From: Branchiostoma lanceolatum
Taxonomy: Eukaryota; Chordata; Leptocardii; Amphioxiformes; Branchiostomatidae
Direction: 5' to 3'
NCBI RefSeq assembly: GCF_035083965.1
Contig: NC_089724.1
Location: 10,472,910 to 10,536,909 of the forward strand
Length of the DNA stretch: 64,000 bases
Shown piece after piece: positions 37,867 to 49,400 of the stretch (position 1 is the stretch's first letter; each line of letters starts with the position of its first letter). Position numbers and translations under genes: made by a program. Under the pieces are notes generated by a model, which worked only from the letters and a program-made list of their open reading frames with translations, ran no database searches and had not been told where the DNA came from.

Positions 37867-40716
37867 TTATGGGGCAACAGGATTCATTTGGCCAATCAGG
37901 TCTTCCAGGGACAGTCCTGTGGTCCAGGTTCTGGAGAAGTAAAAAACTAGCATTAATTTCTCCATTTTTTTTGCCATGCCTGAATGATAATCATTAAACA
38001 GTCAAATGATGAATCACATCAGGTCAGACAAACAACGTAAATGTATCGTCAAAACATTATACTTTTCCACTTTTCGAAATTTTTCTGTGAGCAATTAATC
38101 AATAGTTATTCTCCATTTCAATGAGGAATGCTTCTTGTTGTGCAGTAACACTAGATAGTTGTGGACTAGCTTCTGGCTTTGATTAAAAATATATGGATAA
38201 AAATCCATACTAAATTTTCTTACTGCCCAGTGCAAGGATCGTAGCAGGTCCCAGGAATACTCATGGTGCAGACCACTTGGCCAGCACAGCCCAGGTCGGG
38301 GTTGACGTTGGGAAAGAGAGCCCTGGCAGCTGCCGCCATCTTCTCCGCGCTGACGGTCTTCCGACGGAACTGACTGTTCGATCGCGATCCGTCAGCATGG
38401 AATGGGTCATTTGTTCTGTGACAAAAGTTAGAGTTTCTGATATTTGCTCTTCGAAGCTAAGGCCATGTTGGTTTGATCATATGGATGGCGCATCAATTTT
38501 CGTCCAAAAAAAGAGTTTTCTACCATACTGTAAATCGTGCAAAGCAGCTACAAAATGAGCAAATATATGCCGTAAATTTCAAAAAGATATTTCGGAAAAC
38601 GCATACTAATGTCTAGAATGCCAATCTCAAGGAAGAAGATGTGAAAGGCCAAAAATGCACTAGAGAGTATCCATTATTTGGTTTACCATTATCTGTGTGT
38701 TTAATCATTTGTTTAACCTTCCTGACCACGTAGGTTTCATAATGAAGGCATTTTTAAAAAATCTATTCGCATGCTCGCATCCGTTTTGGGGCTCCCAGGG
38801 GATGTCATCCACATATTAATCAAATCAACATGGCCTAACAGATAAAACGGACCAGCACCAATAGAAAGACGTACGTGCAAAACGCCACACACTTGATGGG
38901 ACAATTTGTTCGTAATTTCTGCTATCGATGGGCATTTTCAGACTTGACGGGAACTTGCTAAAAGACCGAAAATATGCAGTATTTTATCACCTACATTATG
39001 CTAGACCGGACCAACACTTTTTTGCATGCCTTACTCACGGGAGGAGGTGGTCGCACGAATCCCAGCAGATCCCTGGAAAGGCACATATGATGCCGCACTC
39101 CACAGTGTTGCCGTCCTTGGTGATAGGGTGCAGGAGGTCAGGGAGAAGATCAGATCCAGTTGTCCAAGTCCTAAGGAACATCAATATGATGTATTGCACA
39201 ACGAAGCTTACGACCATCATGCGGAATACAATTTCATTCATGTTTAGGCTGTGCTGCTTTGGATTATATGAATGACATCCACGCGCGCATCAATCTTCGT
39301 CCGATTAAAAATTTAGATTTCGACCATGCTGTAAATCGTACAAAGCAGCTGCAAAATGAGAAAATATATGCTGTAAATTATAAAAAAACGGAAAACGATA
39401 CTAACATCGTAGAATGACAAAGTCAATTCCAAGACCAAAGAAGATGTAAAGAAATGAAAATAAAGAATCTACCATTCGCTATACCATACTCTTTTTATTT
39501 GATAATTTGTTCAACCTTCCTGACCGCGTAGATTTCATGATGAAGGCAACTTATTCGCACGCTCGCATCAGTTTTGGGCTTCCCAGAGAATGTTATCCAT
39601 ATAATCAAATCAGCATGGCCTTATTATTATAAAGAAAGAGGTTACGATTAGGATCTCTCCTAAGAATGGAATAGTAAGTACAGATTGAAACACAAACCAG
39701 CCCGATAAGGTGCCTTCAATGTTCTTAAGCGAGCTACTGGAAGCATAATTTAGTCAGGCTAAATAGATCCATAGCTAGCAAAACCAAAATTATTCTGTTT
39801 TCTCTTTTACGCAGGTGAAAATGACTTCGAGACTCCTAATGCTGATCATGTTATAATCAGGAGTGAATTTCCAACGAAAAAATATAATGTCATGTACATA
39901 CGCAATGCAGGGGTTGTAGCAGGTTCCAGGGATACTTTACTAATTTAGTCCGGGTCGATGGATATATTGCAAGCAAGCAAACGTTTTTTTCTCTCTCTCT
40001 TTTATGTTGTGCCACATGAAAAGGAATTCTAGTGGATGACTGATGTAGATCATGCTATAAACAGGAGTAGATTTCCAACGAAGCATACATGTACATACCC
40101 AATGCAGGGGTTGTAGCAGGTTCCCGGGATACTCTGCGTGCATACCGTGTAACAGTCCGGCCCTATCAGCGGGTCGATGGAACCGGTACCGAGAAGGGCA
40201 AACGCACCTGAGAAAGCCAATGGCGAAGAGTACGGGTGTAAACATGCGTTTGCATCCAAAGCATGCTACGTACAGTTGTCCGAGTACAGTGTGAACGCAC
40301 GGTGTAGTGGACACGTGAATTGACCCCATACATACAGCCTACAACGGTTTGCTCCTGGTTAAGACACAGTTTATCTGTTCTGAGTCTTCTGGCCAATGCT
40401 TCTTGATGAAGATGACCTGTTACTTAAGCAGATACCCATATTCCAACGCATAAATGCCCATGCTGTACCTTTGCGCAGAACTGTTGTCAGTATATTGTTA
40501 TCCATCTATGTCGTTCTGCAGTAAAGACTCAATCTTATTTCTGCATGGTTCTCTTGAAATAAATGTCTATTTAAGTACACGTCCCATTAATTATTAACAC
40601 ATCTTTCATCTTTTTTTCTAATTTGTGAGCTAGAGTGAGTAAACGCCTTTCATTCAGAAAACACCAGATATATCCTTACCTTGCAGAAGTACCGAAAGAA
40701 GAAAGAAACACCGCAT
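37867..40716 (-). CDS. Gene H: secreted cysteine-motif protein, 5 exons, 177 aa, tandem copy of G
   Basis: Minus-strand exons: 40680-40716, 40099-40207, 39039-39170, 38224-38415 and 37867-37930, total 534 nt, TAA at 37,867-37,869. Signal peptide MRCFFLLSVLLQGAFALLG. The mature protein has three cysteine motifs: DCYTVCTQSIPGTCYNPC (identical to G), ECGIICAFPGICWDSC (C-x3-C-x5-C-x3-C), and GCAGQVVC...SIPGTCYDPC. They are separated by TWTTG-containing linkers, plus a polar linker (TNDPFHADGSRSNSQFRRK) absent from G. Introns 2 and 3 each hold a MITE. The exons join in frame, so the gene looks intact despite the insertions. The family is unknown to me. Confidence is a little lower for the third and fourth exons, whose borders rest on frame and splice signals alone. 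Confidence 0.7.
38463..38839. mobile_element. MITE in gene H intron 3
   Basis: The terminal inverted repeats are about 30 bp, beginning AAGGCCATGTTGGTTTGATC and ending with a matching AATCAAATCAACATGGCC. It is the same family as the copies at 25,131, 39,246 and 48,714. Internal landmarks are GCATCAATTTTCGTCC and TTCCTGACCACGTAGGTTTC. Confidence 0.75.
39246..39622. mobile_element. MITE in gene H intron 2
   Basis: A second copy in the same orientation as 38,463-38,839 and of nearly the same length. Its internal landmarks correspond (GCGCATCAATCTTCGTCC, TTCCTGACCGCGTAGATTTC, end AATCAAATCAGCATGGCC). The two copies are clearly diverged, so these are separate insertions or an old duplication. Confidence 0.75.
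39897..39960 (-). pseudogene. Decayed extra copy of exon 2 in gene H intron 2
   Basis: The complement contains GGAACCTGCTACAACCCCTG, matching the GTCYNPC-coding end of exon 2, but the donor region reads GCGTATG instead of GGTATG. The 5' half has an internal deletion with in-frame stops. It lies 150 bp downstream of the intact exon 2 and shares the flanking sequence, so it is a local exon duplication that died. Confidence 0.75.
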
Positions 40717-41049
40717 GCTGGTTACTTCTATCTGAAATTCACAACCCAGTGTATGGCATTAGTTTAAACTGCGAGCTGGCGCTGAGGATTTTTGGCTTAA
40801 ATAGTTACCGTTATCTTTTTCAGACCCGGTGACCAGTGTTATATATATATGGTAGTTGTTTTTGCACCGACAGATGTATGTTCACATTGGTCACATCTAA
40901 TCTCCGTGTTTATCCGACTGTTGGCGTTCTCACGACGGACACCTGTATGTCAGAGTACTTTCTAATAATAAAGATGAACTTTCGCATCAGAAAAAAAATT
41001 CAAGAGACTACGTGCACGTTGAGCATCCATGCGACAAACCCCATAGGTA

Positions 41050-41437
41050 AGGTAAAGCAGGCATGCTCGATGCTATTGGTAGTGCAATGCATATGCGGCT
41101 TCGCTACGGCTCGCGTTTTGGGCCAAGCACACCGGGTAACCCCTACTCTTCTCGATAAGTGTGTTGGGTTGTTATCCGTGCAGAGGTTTGACGACACGCT
41201 TGTGGCTTATACCCAAAGCTCCCTCATACAGGTGGCTTTACGTCACCATCCGAAATGCAATCCAAAGCTCCCTCATACACGGGCTTTACGTCACCATCCG
41301 GAATGACGAATGCAATCCCTTACAACATGTCCGAGCTCAGGAGTCGACCCTAGGATTGAACTCGGGCCCCAGGATCCACGGAATTTGATCGAGATGGCGA
41401 AGCGGCGGGGTTGCGTTACCGCTTGCGCCACGGGGAC
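41050..41437 (-). mobile_element. tRNA-derived SINE
   Basis: Read from 41,437 downward, it starts GTCCCCGTGGCGCAAGCGGT, which contains an A-box-like element. A B-box-like GAGTTCAATCCTA follows about 70 bases later. A body follows with GACGTAAAGCC repeated twice (GTGTATGAGGGAGCTTTGG units), a common SINE core in lancelet-like genomes. The left end is approximate. The tRNA part is too degenerate to be a functional tRNA gene. Confidence 0.65.
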
Positions 41438-41559
41438 ATACCCATAAAAAGTTTAAATCTGATAGTTTTGAAAGAGAGAAAAATTATTCCTAGAAAATTG
41501 AACTACATCATGAATTGTGAAATGTGTTTGCCAACATTGTTCCTTTCTATTTTAGCAAC

Positions 41560-42650
41560 TTTATCTTTATAACTTTATTCAAAATATGCAGACTGGCAGG
41601 ATATCCTACTGGATATCCTGAATTGTTCTGACAGTAACAATTGTAGGTTCCACTAGTTATACAAAATACAGGTCACAGTTCAATTTGATCTAAAATGTCC
41701 TTGAACTATAAAATAATTGCAAGCTTGTGTGCGTTGCATCAAGAATAAACCGTCGGACAGGAATGACGAGTTTAAATAGCCATAAATATACATGTTAGGA
41801 CGATTTAAAGATCAATACAATTTAAAAACGATGGTTTTTACCACATTACACGTTTAAAAGTTCACGAAAGTGACTGGTTGTACAGTTTTGTGGCATGAAA
41901 CAGAAACGAGTTCTTCAGCCGTTCGGTCCTACAAGTAGGTAGAGTTCTATGGTTATGGTTTCTGAGAGTTCTGCCGGTTTGTTGTTGCCGACTGCTTGTT
42001 GTCATGTAGTGCAAGGGATGGTCTTCAGATTGCATCTGTTGAAAGAGTTTTAAGGCTGCTTCGTCACGTCTAGACTTGAGCGTTGGCAGGTGGGCTGTCG
42101 TCTGGATACCTCCATTCCCGTTGATAATCCTCGATGCTCTCTTCTGGACAGATTCGACTGTTTTTGACTGGGTTTTGTTACATCCGGCGTACACCACGTT
42201 AGCATATTCCAGAACGGATCTGATTAGGGTTGTGTACACTGTCGTGAGGTCGTCTGGGGGCATACCACCTTTAGCAAGTAAGCGAAGATAGTGGAGACGT
42301 TGTGATCCCTTTTTTGTCGCATGTGAAATATGGCTATCCCACTTAAGGTTAGAGGTCATCTTGAATCCGAGGTAGGTGGCGCATGTGACAATAGGTACTT
42401 CTTTCCCACCCAGTATGAGCGGTGGAAGGACTGGAGGTATTCTGGAGAAGCATATTCTGAGTTCGTACGACTTGTCGCCGTTCATGACCATGTTGTTCTG
42501 CGTTGCCCATGAGTCAAGGTGATCGGCTTCCTCCTGCATAGTATCGTCCGTTTCCGCGGTGACACAGGGCATGCATCTGGACAGTCCAATGTCGTCTGCG
42601 TATCCAATATTTGTAGTTGTTGCGTGATCTATAACAGTCATCAGTATAAA
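41560..42650 (-). mobile_element. 5'-truncated non-LTR retrotransposon, C-terminal half of reverse transcriptase
   Basis: An open frame at 41,862-42,641 (259 aa) encodes the reverse-transcriptase palm from its YADD active-site motif onward. The typical LINE tail follows (YLGFKMTSNLKWDSHI, then LIRSVLEYANVVYAG, QKRASRI). The 3' side ends with AATAAAG-type sequence near 41,570. The 5' half (endonuclease and N-terminal RT) is missing, as expected from incomplete reverse transcription. It belongs to the CR1/Jockey-like group by general appearance. Confidence 0.85.
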
Positions 42651-42880
42651 ACAATATTACCATTTGTTTTGAGTCACACCTTGCTGTACATCAAAAGCCA
42701 AGCGACGGATATTGTGAATTTGGCCATGGCCCTTTTTGACCTTGACGGAAGAAGTGTCCCTGGCCTAGAGTGAATGGCTATTATAGCCAGGGTTGGGGTT
42801 TTTTTCAAACGGCGCCGTCACGTTTGAAAATAGCTATTTCAAACATAACATGTTCATCGCAAGTAACACGCTCATATGTA

Positions 42881-43423
42881 CATACAGGTTAGGCACAGCC
42901 AGTGACTTTAAAATACGTAAGATTGGAAGTAGACTTTCTACGTAACACTTGCTGAAGGAACCGTGGCCGGTGGCTGTAAAATATCACTTCTCCGCCAGAC
43001 GTCGCTTCGTTCGAACATGGCGCAACGGCCATTGCGTCACCATTGTGTCGTGTTTGGATAGGTGATGTGACCACGTGACGTCGTTGGGTTAAAATTGACC
43101 AAGAGGTGTAAGGAGCAGCTGTTCAGTAATACCCCTAGAGCGTGGTGTTACCCAGTCTGAGATCGGCTAGCCTTTGCTACACGTCTGGCGTTTATCGGTC
43201 TTCGGAGATGGCCCTATTTGTAGTTTGTAACCATTCGAAGCCGGAAAATATCAACATTCAGGCCCCATTCGCGACTGCCTAACTGTGACGCTTTCCCGTC
43301 CCTACTTTTCCTAGTCGAACCCTGCGCCCAACATGTTTGCCAAACAAAGGCAAGGGCAAATTATATAGAAAACAAAGACTTCTGGCTTCCAATAGGCTGG
43401 AACTACTAGCAATAGGCAACGCG
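42881..43423 (+). promoter_or_regulatory. SLC22 gene I 5' flank
   Basis: This is the only gene-free stretch upstream of the gene I start that lies outside the G/H duplication. It includes a composite CCACGTGACGTCG at about 43,071-43,083 (an E-box-type CACGTG overlapping a CRE-like half). No TATA box is evident. The function of the composite site is inferred from its sequence only. Confidence 0.35.
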
Positions 43424-46400
43424 ATGGATTACGAAACAATTCTTAAGGATTATTTGGGTGAATTTGGCCGTTTCCAGAAAATAACGGCCTTTTGTATGGC
43501 AGTGATTGCGGCTCCTATGGGGTTCCACTCGCTGGCGATGGCGTTCCTCGCAGCCGTGCCCGAACACCACTGTCGGCTGCCCGGCGTGAACCTTCCCGAT
43601 GAACATCCATCTGCCTGGGCGGCGCATCTGAGCGGTATGAACGGCAGCGTTCCGTTGGAATTTGACGCTAGTGGAGAATGGGGGTATAGTAGATGTCAAC
43701 AGTTCAACTTTGATGGTTTGAACGTGACTACGGAGAACAGAACCCTCCAACACTGTACAGACGGCTGGGTGTACGATCACAGTCATTACGGAACAAGCAT
43801 CGTCACAGAAGTAAGAAAATTATCTTGAATTCTTACGCCTCTACATATATTTTCTGAAAGGGCCTACGGTGAGTGTCCAAAGTTCAAAAGTCAATAGCCA
43901 AGGACTGCCCATGTTTGATTAATTGCTAAGAGGTGAAGCCAGCTAGCCACTCCGTAAATACATCCCCTCAGCTATGTAATAACTGCATTTCACAAGACAT
44001 AACTGTGGCGGGCCGCCATTGTTCTAGCCTGCATGTTAGACCCCAAAACTCTGAAATATCTACCGGATAGATATGTTAGAGTTTGGGTGGTCTGGCATCC
44101 AGGCTACCGTTGTTCCAGTTACATCAGGATAGCGGACGGATGTAGTAGACGGCATTTGCCTCATGCAAGGTTGTACATGTCACCTCGACGAGTTGTTGAA
44201 TGATTGAGTTGCTTTACACCTTGTATACACCACACTACAGCATGCGTCTGGGCTATTCGGCTTTATTTCGAAGAATTTATAACGTTGGGTAACCTAAATT
44301 CGGGATTTTTCCGATAATGGTTGACTGAAATCAATCTAGCAGAACAATAAACCATCCTTTTTTTCTATTATTCTGTCAGTATCATGTACTATCTTTGCAC
44401 TAATCATATATATGGTAGATTTTGTCTCTAGTCGTGCTGACACCATAATATTTCAACTTGAAACTACCGTCCGCCGCACGCACAATGACAGTGCTGTCGG
44501 ACAGGGGGGCACATTAATTCGGGAGAGAAGATTCGTCTTGAATATCTTACCGCTAATCACATTTTATACAGCAGCTATTCGTTCCATCCTTGGCTTGAGG
44601 AGAGTGCTATGGATATAGACGTGTCCAAGTAAAAAAATACACGAAAAAACGGCCGCACCGCACACATCAGGCCTTTGCTAACATCCCGTTTGTTGAGTGG
44701 GTTGACCGTCACTCAAAGTCGATCCCCACCGTCATGGCAACGTGTACATTATTCATGGCAAGTTAGCTGGATGCCGTAGCAATGGTTATACTACTATGTC
44801 CATGTGTTCCTTGTTGTGTTAGGAGCAAACTTTGAGGAAAATATCGTCTTCAGTCCACTATCACACCCAACATTTAGACAAAAAAGTGTTCCTCACAAAC
44901 CTTTTGTCGTCTGCTTGACGACATGATTCTGGGCCGGTAACAATATGGCGGCGGGAAAATACACGTGCCGTAGGTTGTAGCAACAAAGAGGAGTTTTGAT
45001 GATTGATCACACTTAGAATCCAGTTGCAGGTTAGCAAAAGAGATTGTAATAAGTTGTCTTGTAAATAATTGTGTTTAGCAGGCAGGAGATGTGACATTTG
45101 TCTTATAAACCAGCGAACAACCGTGCAGTGTGAGTCTCCCACGAAGCCCCCAGACTCTGTCAATAAGGGACGGAGAGTTTTTGACGTCGCCAACTTCTAA
45201 TGCATGGTTATCGAAGCTTTTCAGGCAGTGTTCTGAATGTGTTAGTCTGTCAAGTTTGCATTTCTAGTGGTATTACTGATGTTGCATCTAGCACATATCC
45301 CTAAATACCCCGTTTTCGAAAAATCCCGAATTTAAGTACCCCACGAATTTATGTTACCCAACGTTACCTTTTTTAAATCATTATTATCATGGTTTTCTAA
45401 AATCACTATTCTGACAAAGCACATTACCCTCACTCTCCCTCTCGCCGCTTTGTCTCCGTCTTCCCCAAGGACTTTATCTGTCGTAATCAGATGCAAGAAG
45501 CTCGTCAAGCTTTGTTCTTTGTCTACAGGCGACATGAATTTTTGTCGCCAAACATTTGCATAAGGCTCCCCGCATAAGGTAAATACACAGTCATGTACTT
45601 GTCATCAACATGTTTTGCATCGACAGCAGCAAAAGACACTCGAGCTCACGCCGACAACTGAAATAGTACAATCACACAGCATTTTTATCTAATAACAGGC
45701 GAAAGGTGGTAATATGCTAATGGGGCTTCTCTGGAGCTTCTCTGGCTAGCATATACGATTTTCGCGCCCCGTGTAGATCTGCCTGGAGATTAGTAATATG
45801 CTATTCTTTATTAAAGGTGAGGCGGGGCGCACAAAGAGCTATCCTGTGTTGAAATATTCATATACAACACCGGGTCTGGGCTTCTGATCCCACGTTAATC
45901 TCTACAAACTTAATTATGTAATCAATGACAATTGAATTTCAAATATCAGAAGATCGATCTTGTTTTGTCGGCAAATGGCTTCCTCTTGGGTTTGATTGCT
46001 TTTTTCTTGAAATCAAAGCTTTGTTGTTGTTTTTTCTCATCAAGCAAGATCAACGTATATTCACCTGCCCTCAAATAACAAAGAATCGTTCTATTCTGGA
46101 TTCGTTCTAACGAGTGGATTGCGCAGAAAGCTGTAATAATGCTTTTTAAAAACCTGTGTGCACTCTTAAGTGTAAACGCAAACCAAGTCCTTGCCCAAAC
46201 CGTTAACCTCCTTGCCCAAACCAAGGAGGTTGAATACATTCTGTATTTAACCTCCTTGCCCAAACAAACCATGTTTATCGTCCGCCAGGCCCTGTCAAGG
46301 AATTAACAGCGTGACGTGCATTTCAAATAAGCAATTAACACCTTACTGGCGGATAAAGCTCGTGTGCGTAATCTCCAAGCAGATGTAAGGTGCAACTCAG

Positions 46401-49400
46401 TGTTATACGCGTGTTTTTCGCATAGCCTCCTTGGTCTTGCTAGTAGTCCAAGTTTTAGGAAAAGAGGTTGAAACGTGGACTACATGGAAGACGTACAAAA
46501 TTCCGTTAACACACTGAACTGGGCACTACGTCTGCTCGGAGCTTAGGAGGGACTGCTTGCTAGGAATTGTAATTTGTGAACAGATCGAGACCTCCCTTCG
46601 CACTCCTTCACTGAGCATGCCGGTATCGACGTGTATCCTAGCCCCCCCCCCCCCCCTTCCACTCCTTTGGTTGCCGAAGAAACGGTAGAACTTTGTTTTT
46701 GACAAAAGTATTGGGTGACTAATTAATTAATGGGGTAAGCCGGCAATGCAGTTACAGATTTGCAACCATTCTGCCGGTTATTCTATTGTATTCAAGTAAC
46801 TAAGTAAGTCTGGTGGAAAGTACCGCTACATTCCAACTACAGCCTATTCTAACCTCCTTGGGAAAGGCAAGGAAGACATTACACAACGTAGAAGGAATGG
46901 AGCTTAGCCCTCATTGGTGAATGCTTAGCCCTCATGAATGTTACATAGACGATTTCAAACTTATTAACCCCTAAAAGGCTAAACAATGTTTTTTCTGCTC
47001 TTGAATTTCAGGCCTCTAGTTCAAGATAATTGTCACAATAAACAGGCCTGTGACCAATGCGCTTTAAAGCTAGAGTTAAAAGTGTAGTATTTGCAATATC
47101 TGTCCTACCTAAGAAAAAGTAATACTTTCACAAAAGGCTACAAATTGCAAACTATCTTGTGATAACGTAGTTTGTTTTTACTAAGGCTTGCGTTGACTCA
47201 CTAGTACATGTACCTCTATCTTTGGCTCCAGTTTGATCTAGTCTGTGACCGGGCATGGCTGAGGGAGACTGCTCATGCCATCTTCATGCTGGGCTTCAGT
47301 TTTGGCGGGATGGTCTCAGGTGTTCTCTCAGACAGGTACGTTCGTTTTTCATCATCTACCCAGTCGTGAACAATTTATCGCCGTTAATTTTCTGACTGTG
47401 GCAATGTAAAAATGGCAGTGAATGAAATTCAATCAGAAAACAGTACGTACCCAGCAAGAGTTGCACGCTGGTATCCAAACCTATCATAGCTACCGAGTCT
47501 TTTTCGTCCTCTCAGCAAATAGAGGACAAAAGAGGCTCGGCAAATATGATAGATTTGCACGCCATGCTAAAGTTTGGTGAGTTGGGGTATTTGGATTTTA
47601 AAGCTCATTGCTTTTGAACTTGAACTTTATTGATACATCAGCTTGGCAGTCTCTCAGTCAGAGAGATTTAATTGCGCAGACCCACAGTTCGTCTTATACA
47701 CTGTATATACTTTTGACATGGCTGTCGTATTGTACCTAACGTCACGGCATGTAGTAACGATGTCATATACACCGAGGAGGGTCTCCTACCGTGAAGAACT
47801 CCAACGTGCAATTTTTGTATGTTAAAAGAGTTTCCGTTTTACTAGGTTCGGGCGCCGTCCGACCCTCTTGTGGTGCATTCTCCTCCAGCTCATCTTTGGA
47901 GTGGCCTCAGCTTTCTCTCACAACTACGTCGCCTTCGTCGTCATGAGATTCTTCCTGGGAGTCTTGAACGTCGGGATCTACTTTTCTGCCTTTGTGTTAG
48001 GTACTCCCTTCTGTAGCTGTAGCATATCTCAAATTGAACGGGTTTGTTTTGATGTTCTATAGACCTTTCTCACGCGGCGGACATGATAGAATGAAATCAA
48101 TCACAATTGGCCAGTTTAGCCAATGATTACCTGATAATTAGAGAATCGACCAATGAGGAAGTGGCTGCATGACCGACAAATATTTTCATTTCTATGTTTC
48201 TATTTTGCATTTCTACGTTTTGACGGAGAAGGGCGGGGACTATGGCATTCGGTCAACGAAGCTCTAAATTTCTGCATCTTTTTCGTGCACTACATTAGTT
48301 ATGATATTGATACTTGGATATCATATTCTAAAACCTTATGAGATTAAGGAGGAAAGCTAAATCTGTACATTATTTTGCTTCTTTGCCTCATTGGCCTCGT
48401 CTTTATTCTACTATGTCCGCCGCGTGAGAAAGGTGTATAATAGTTGTTTTAAGTATGTTCAAACACTTTCTTTGAGTATAAGGACAGTTACGTTATGGCT
48501 ATGATGTTTCTAAAGAAAACACTGTCTCCTAATACCTTGACAAACTCGAGCAGATAGCTGTTAGAGAAATTTCACCTGATTTCGATAGCTTACCAGTGCG
48601 AAAGTTGACATTGTAAAGAGTTTAAACGCTTTTCAGTATCCGATTTCCAAATTTTTTTTTGCAATTCACAGCATGTATTTTTATCATTTAGCAGCTGCTT
48701 TTTAACATCTACATTTTGGACGAAAACTTGGGGGAACGGACGAAAATTGATGCGCGCGCGTTTGTCATCCATATATCAACATGGCCTTACGGTCTCTTCC
48801 AACAGGTACAGAGATTCTGGACCAATCAAGGCGCACGATGTTCGGCCTGTCCATGGCGCTTTTCCTGGTACTGGGGTACATCGGCCTGGGCGTCGCGGCC
48901 TACCTCATCAGGGAGTGGTGGAAGCTGCAGCTGGCGATTTCTGCTCCCTTTGCAGTTTTCCTCAGTTACTGGTGGTGAGGACGTCATTTGTGGTTGTTAG
49001 CTTGCTTTCTTACGAGCAATTAGTACATGTCAAGAAGTAGGAAAGGCCGTTTCAAAAAAGAACTTTGAAATGAGTGGTCTTCATAACATTCGTATCTCAT
49101 ACCTTCGCCAAATGATTTGTTGCCATTCAAACTACTTATTCTAAAGGTTTCCCCTTTGATTATGCAAATAATGCCATCATTTGCATAAGACGTATTAGTT
49201 AATGACTTGCTGTACTACCAAATGACAAAAGTTGCCCAAGATATGAAAGTCTTATCTTAGCAAAGAAGGCTGTTGTAGCAATTTGTCATTGATTGGGCAA
49301 ATAAGGTCCTTATTTTCTTGATTTATATGTAATGATATTCATTACTTCAGAAAGAATAAATGACGTGATTTTTTGAATCTCCAGGTTAGCTCCAGAGTCG

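Larger units (their letters stand above)
40717..42880. other. Gene H 5' flank, split by a SINE and a LINE fragment
   Basis: The flank is homologous to the gene G upstream region. The homology is interrupted at about 41,000-41,440 by a SINE and at about 41,560-42,650 by a retrotransposon, and resumes at 42,650-42,870. The original upstream sequence of gene H is therefore displaced by about 1.5 kb. Confidence 0.6.

Noticed and set aside
41395-41437. Functional tRNA gene
   Set aside because: A-box and B-box-like pieces exist but the cloverleaf does not close and a SINE body follows.
43337-43423. Upstream in-frame ATG extending SLC22 gene I by 29 residues
   Set aside because: The extension is Lys/Arg-rich, unlike the family, and the MDYETIL start aligns with MEYRYRR of gene J.
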